In this document: piece after piece, positions 33,262 to 33,272 of the stretch | Layout: every line of letters begins with the position of its first letter | Numbering within the stretch: the first letter of the stretch is position 1 | Origin: Bacillus sp. AFS029637 | Lineage (GTDB): Bacteria > Bacillota > Bacilli > Bacillales > Bacillaceae_G | Direction: 5' to 3' | DNA: 33,272 bases | NCBI RefSeq assembly: GCF_002584985.1 | Contig: NZ_NUPZ01000023.1 | Location: 334,306 to 367,577, forward strand | Translations under genes and position numbers: made by a program | The notes under the pieces: model-generated | Told to the model about the DNA's origin: nothing | Seen by the model: the letters and a program-made list of their open reading frames with translations, nothing else | Databases searched by the model: none

Positions 33262-33272
33262 AACAGTTTGGC

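Overview
The window looks like a chromosomal segment of a Bacillus cereus group member. It is AT-rich, most genes start with strong AGGAGG-type ribosome binding sites, and rho-independent terminators are abundant. Several proteins are recognisably those of B. cereus or B. subtilis: the 558-residue oligo-1,6-glucosidase, MsmX, MetE behind a cobalamin riboswitch, NucA/ComJ and YkyA. I see no rRNA, tRNA, insertion sequence, integrase or CRISPR array.

Layout. (1) 1-2560: a 3-hydroxybutyrate dehydrogenase gene, divergent from a PadR regulator whose promoter carries three evenly spaced palindromes. The PadR gene is followed by the deleted remnant of a membrane protein gene and then an intact paralogue. 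(2) 2.5-9.8 kb: mostly single genes. They encode a small metzincin-like metalloprotease, a Nudix hydrolase, a thiolase, an ATPase coupled to a small membrane protein, a DUF4184-like membrane protein, two lipoproteins, an RDD protein and two mini-ORFs. (3) 9.8-19.8 kb: a complete maltodextrin cluster with msmX, malL, a neopullulanase-type GH13 enzyme, the mdxEFG transporter genes and malR. At least six LacI/CcpA-type operators (core CAAACGTTT) lie in its three control regions. (4) 19.8-24.8 kb: aminotransferase patA, a small unknown protein, a KinB-like sensor kinase, a MerR-HTH coiled-coil protein, and the nuclease/inhibitor pair nucA-comJ. (5) 24.8-30 kb: metE with its B12 riboswitch, then a second PadR regulator and an EmrB-type drug exporter. 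(6) 30-33.3 kb: a cytoplasmic DUF11-like protein, a lone holin-like gene, a membrane protein with a degenerate GGDEF domain, a 650-base stretch without a convincing gene but with a candidate small RNA, and the YkyA lipoprotein.

How the genes fit together. Extracellular maltodextrin would be bound by MdxE and imported by MdxF/MdxG, powered by MsmX. Inside the cell the neopullulanase-type enzyme and MalL would hydrolyse it. MalR and CcpA probably both act on the operators. MetE is probably switched off when vitamin B12 is available. NucA and ComJ form a competence nuclease and its inhibitor.

I do not see a clear undescribed multi-gene system. The most useful leads are the triple PadR operator with a decaying paralogue beside it, a dispersed intergenic repeat with four copies here, a 14-bp-arm palindrome in front of a 32-codon membrane ORF, a possible ATG-to-ATA start loss in the holin-like gene, and a candidate small RNA near 32.1 kb.
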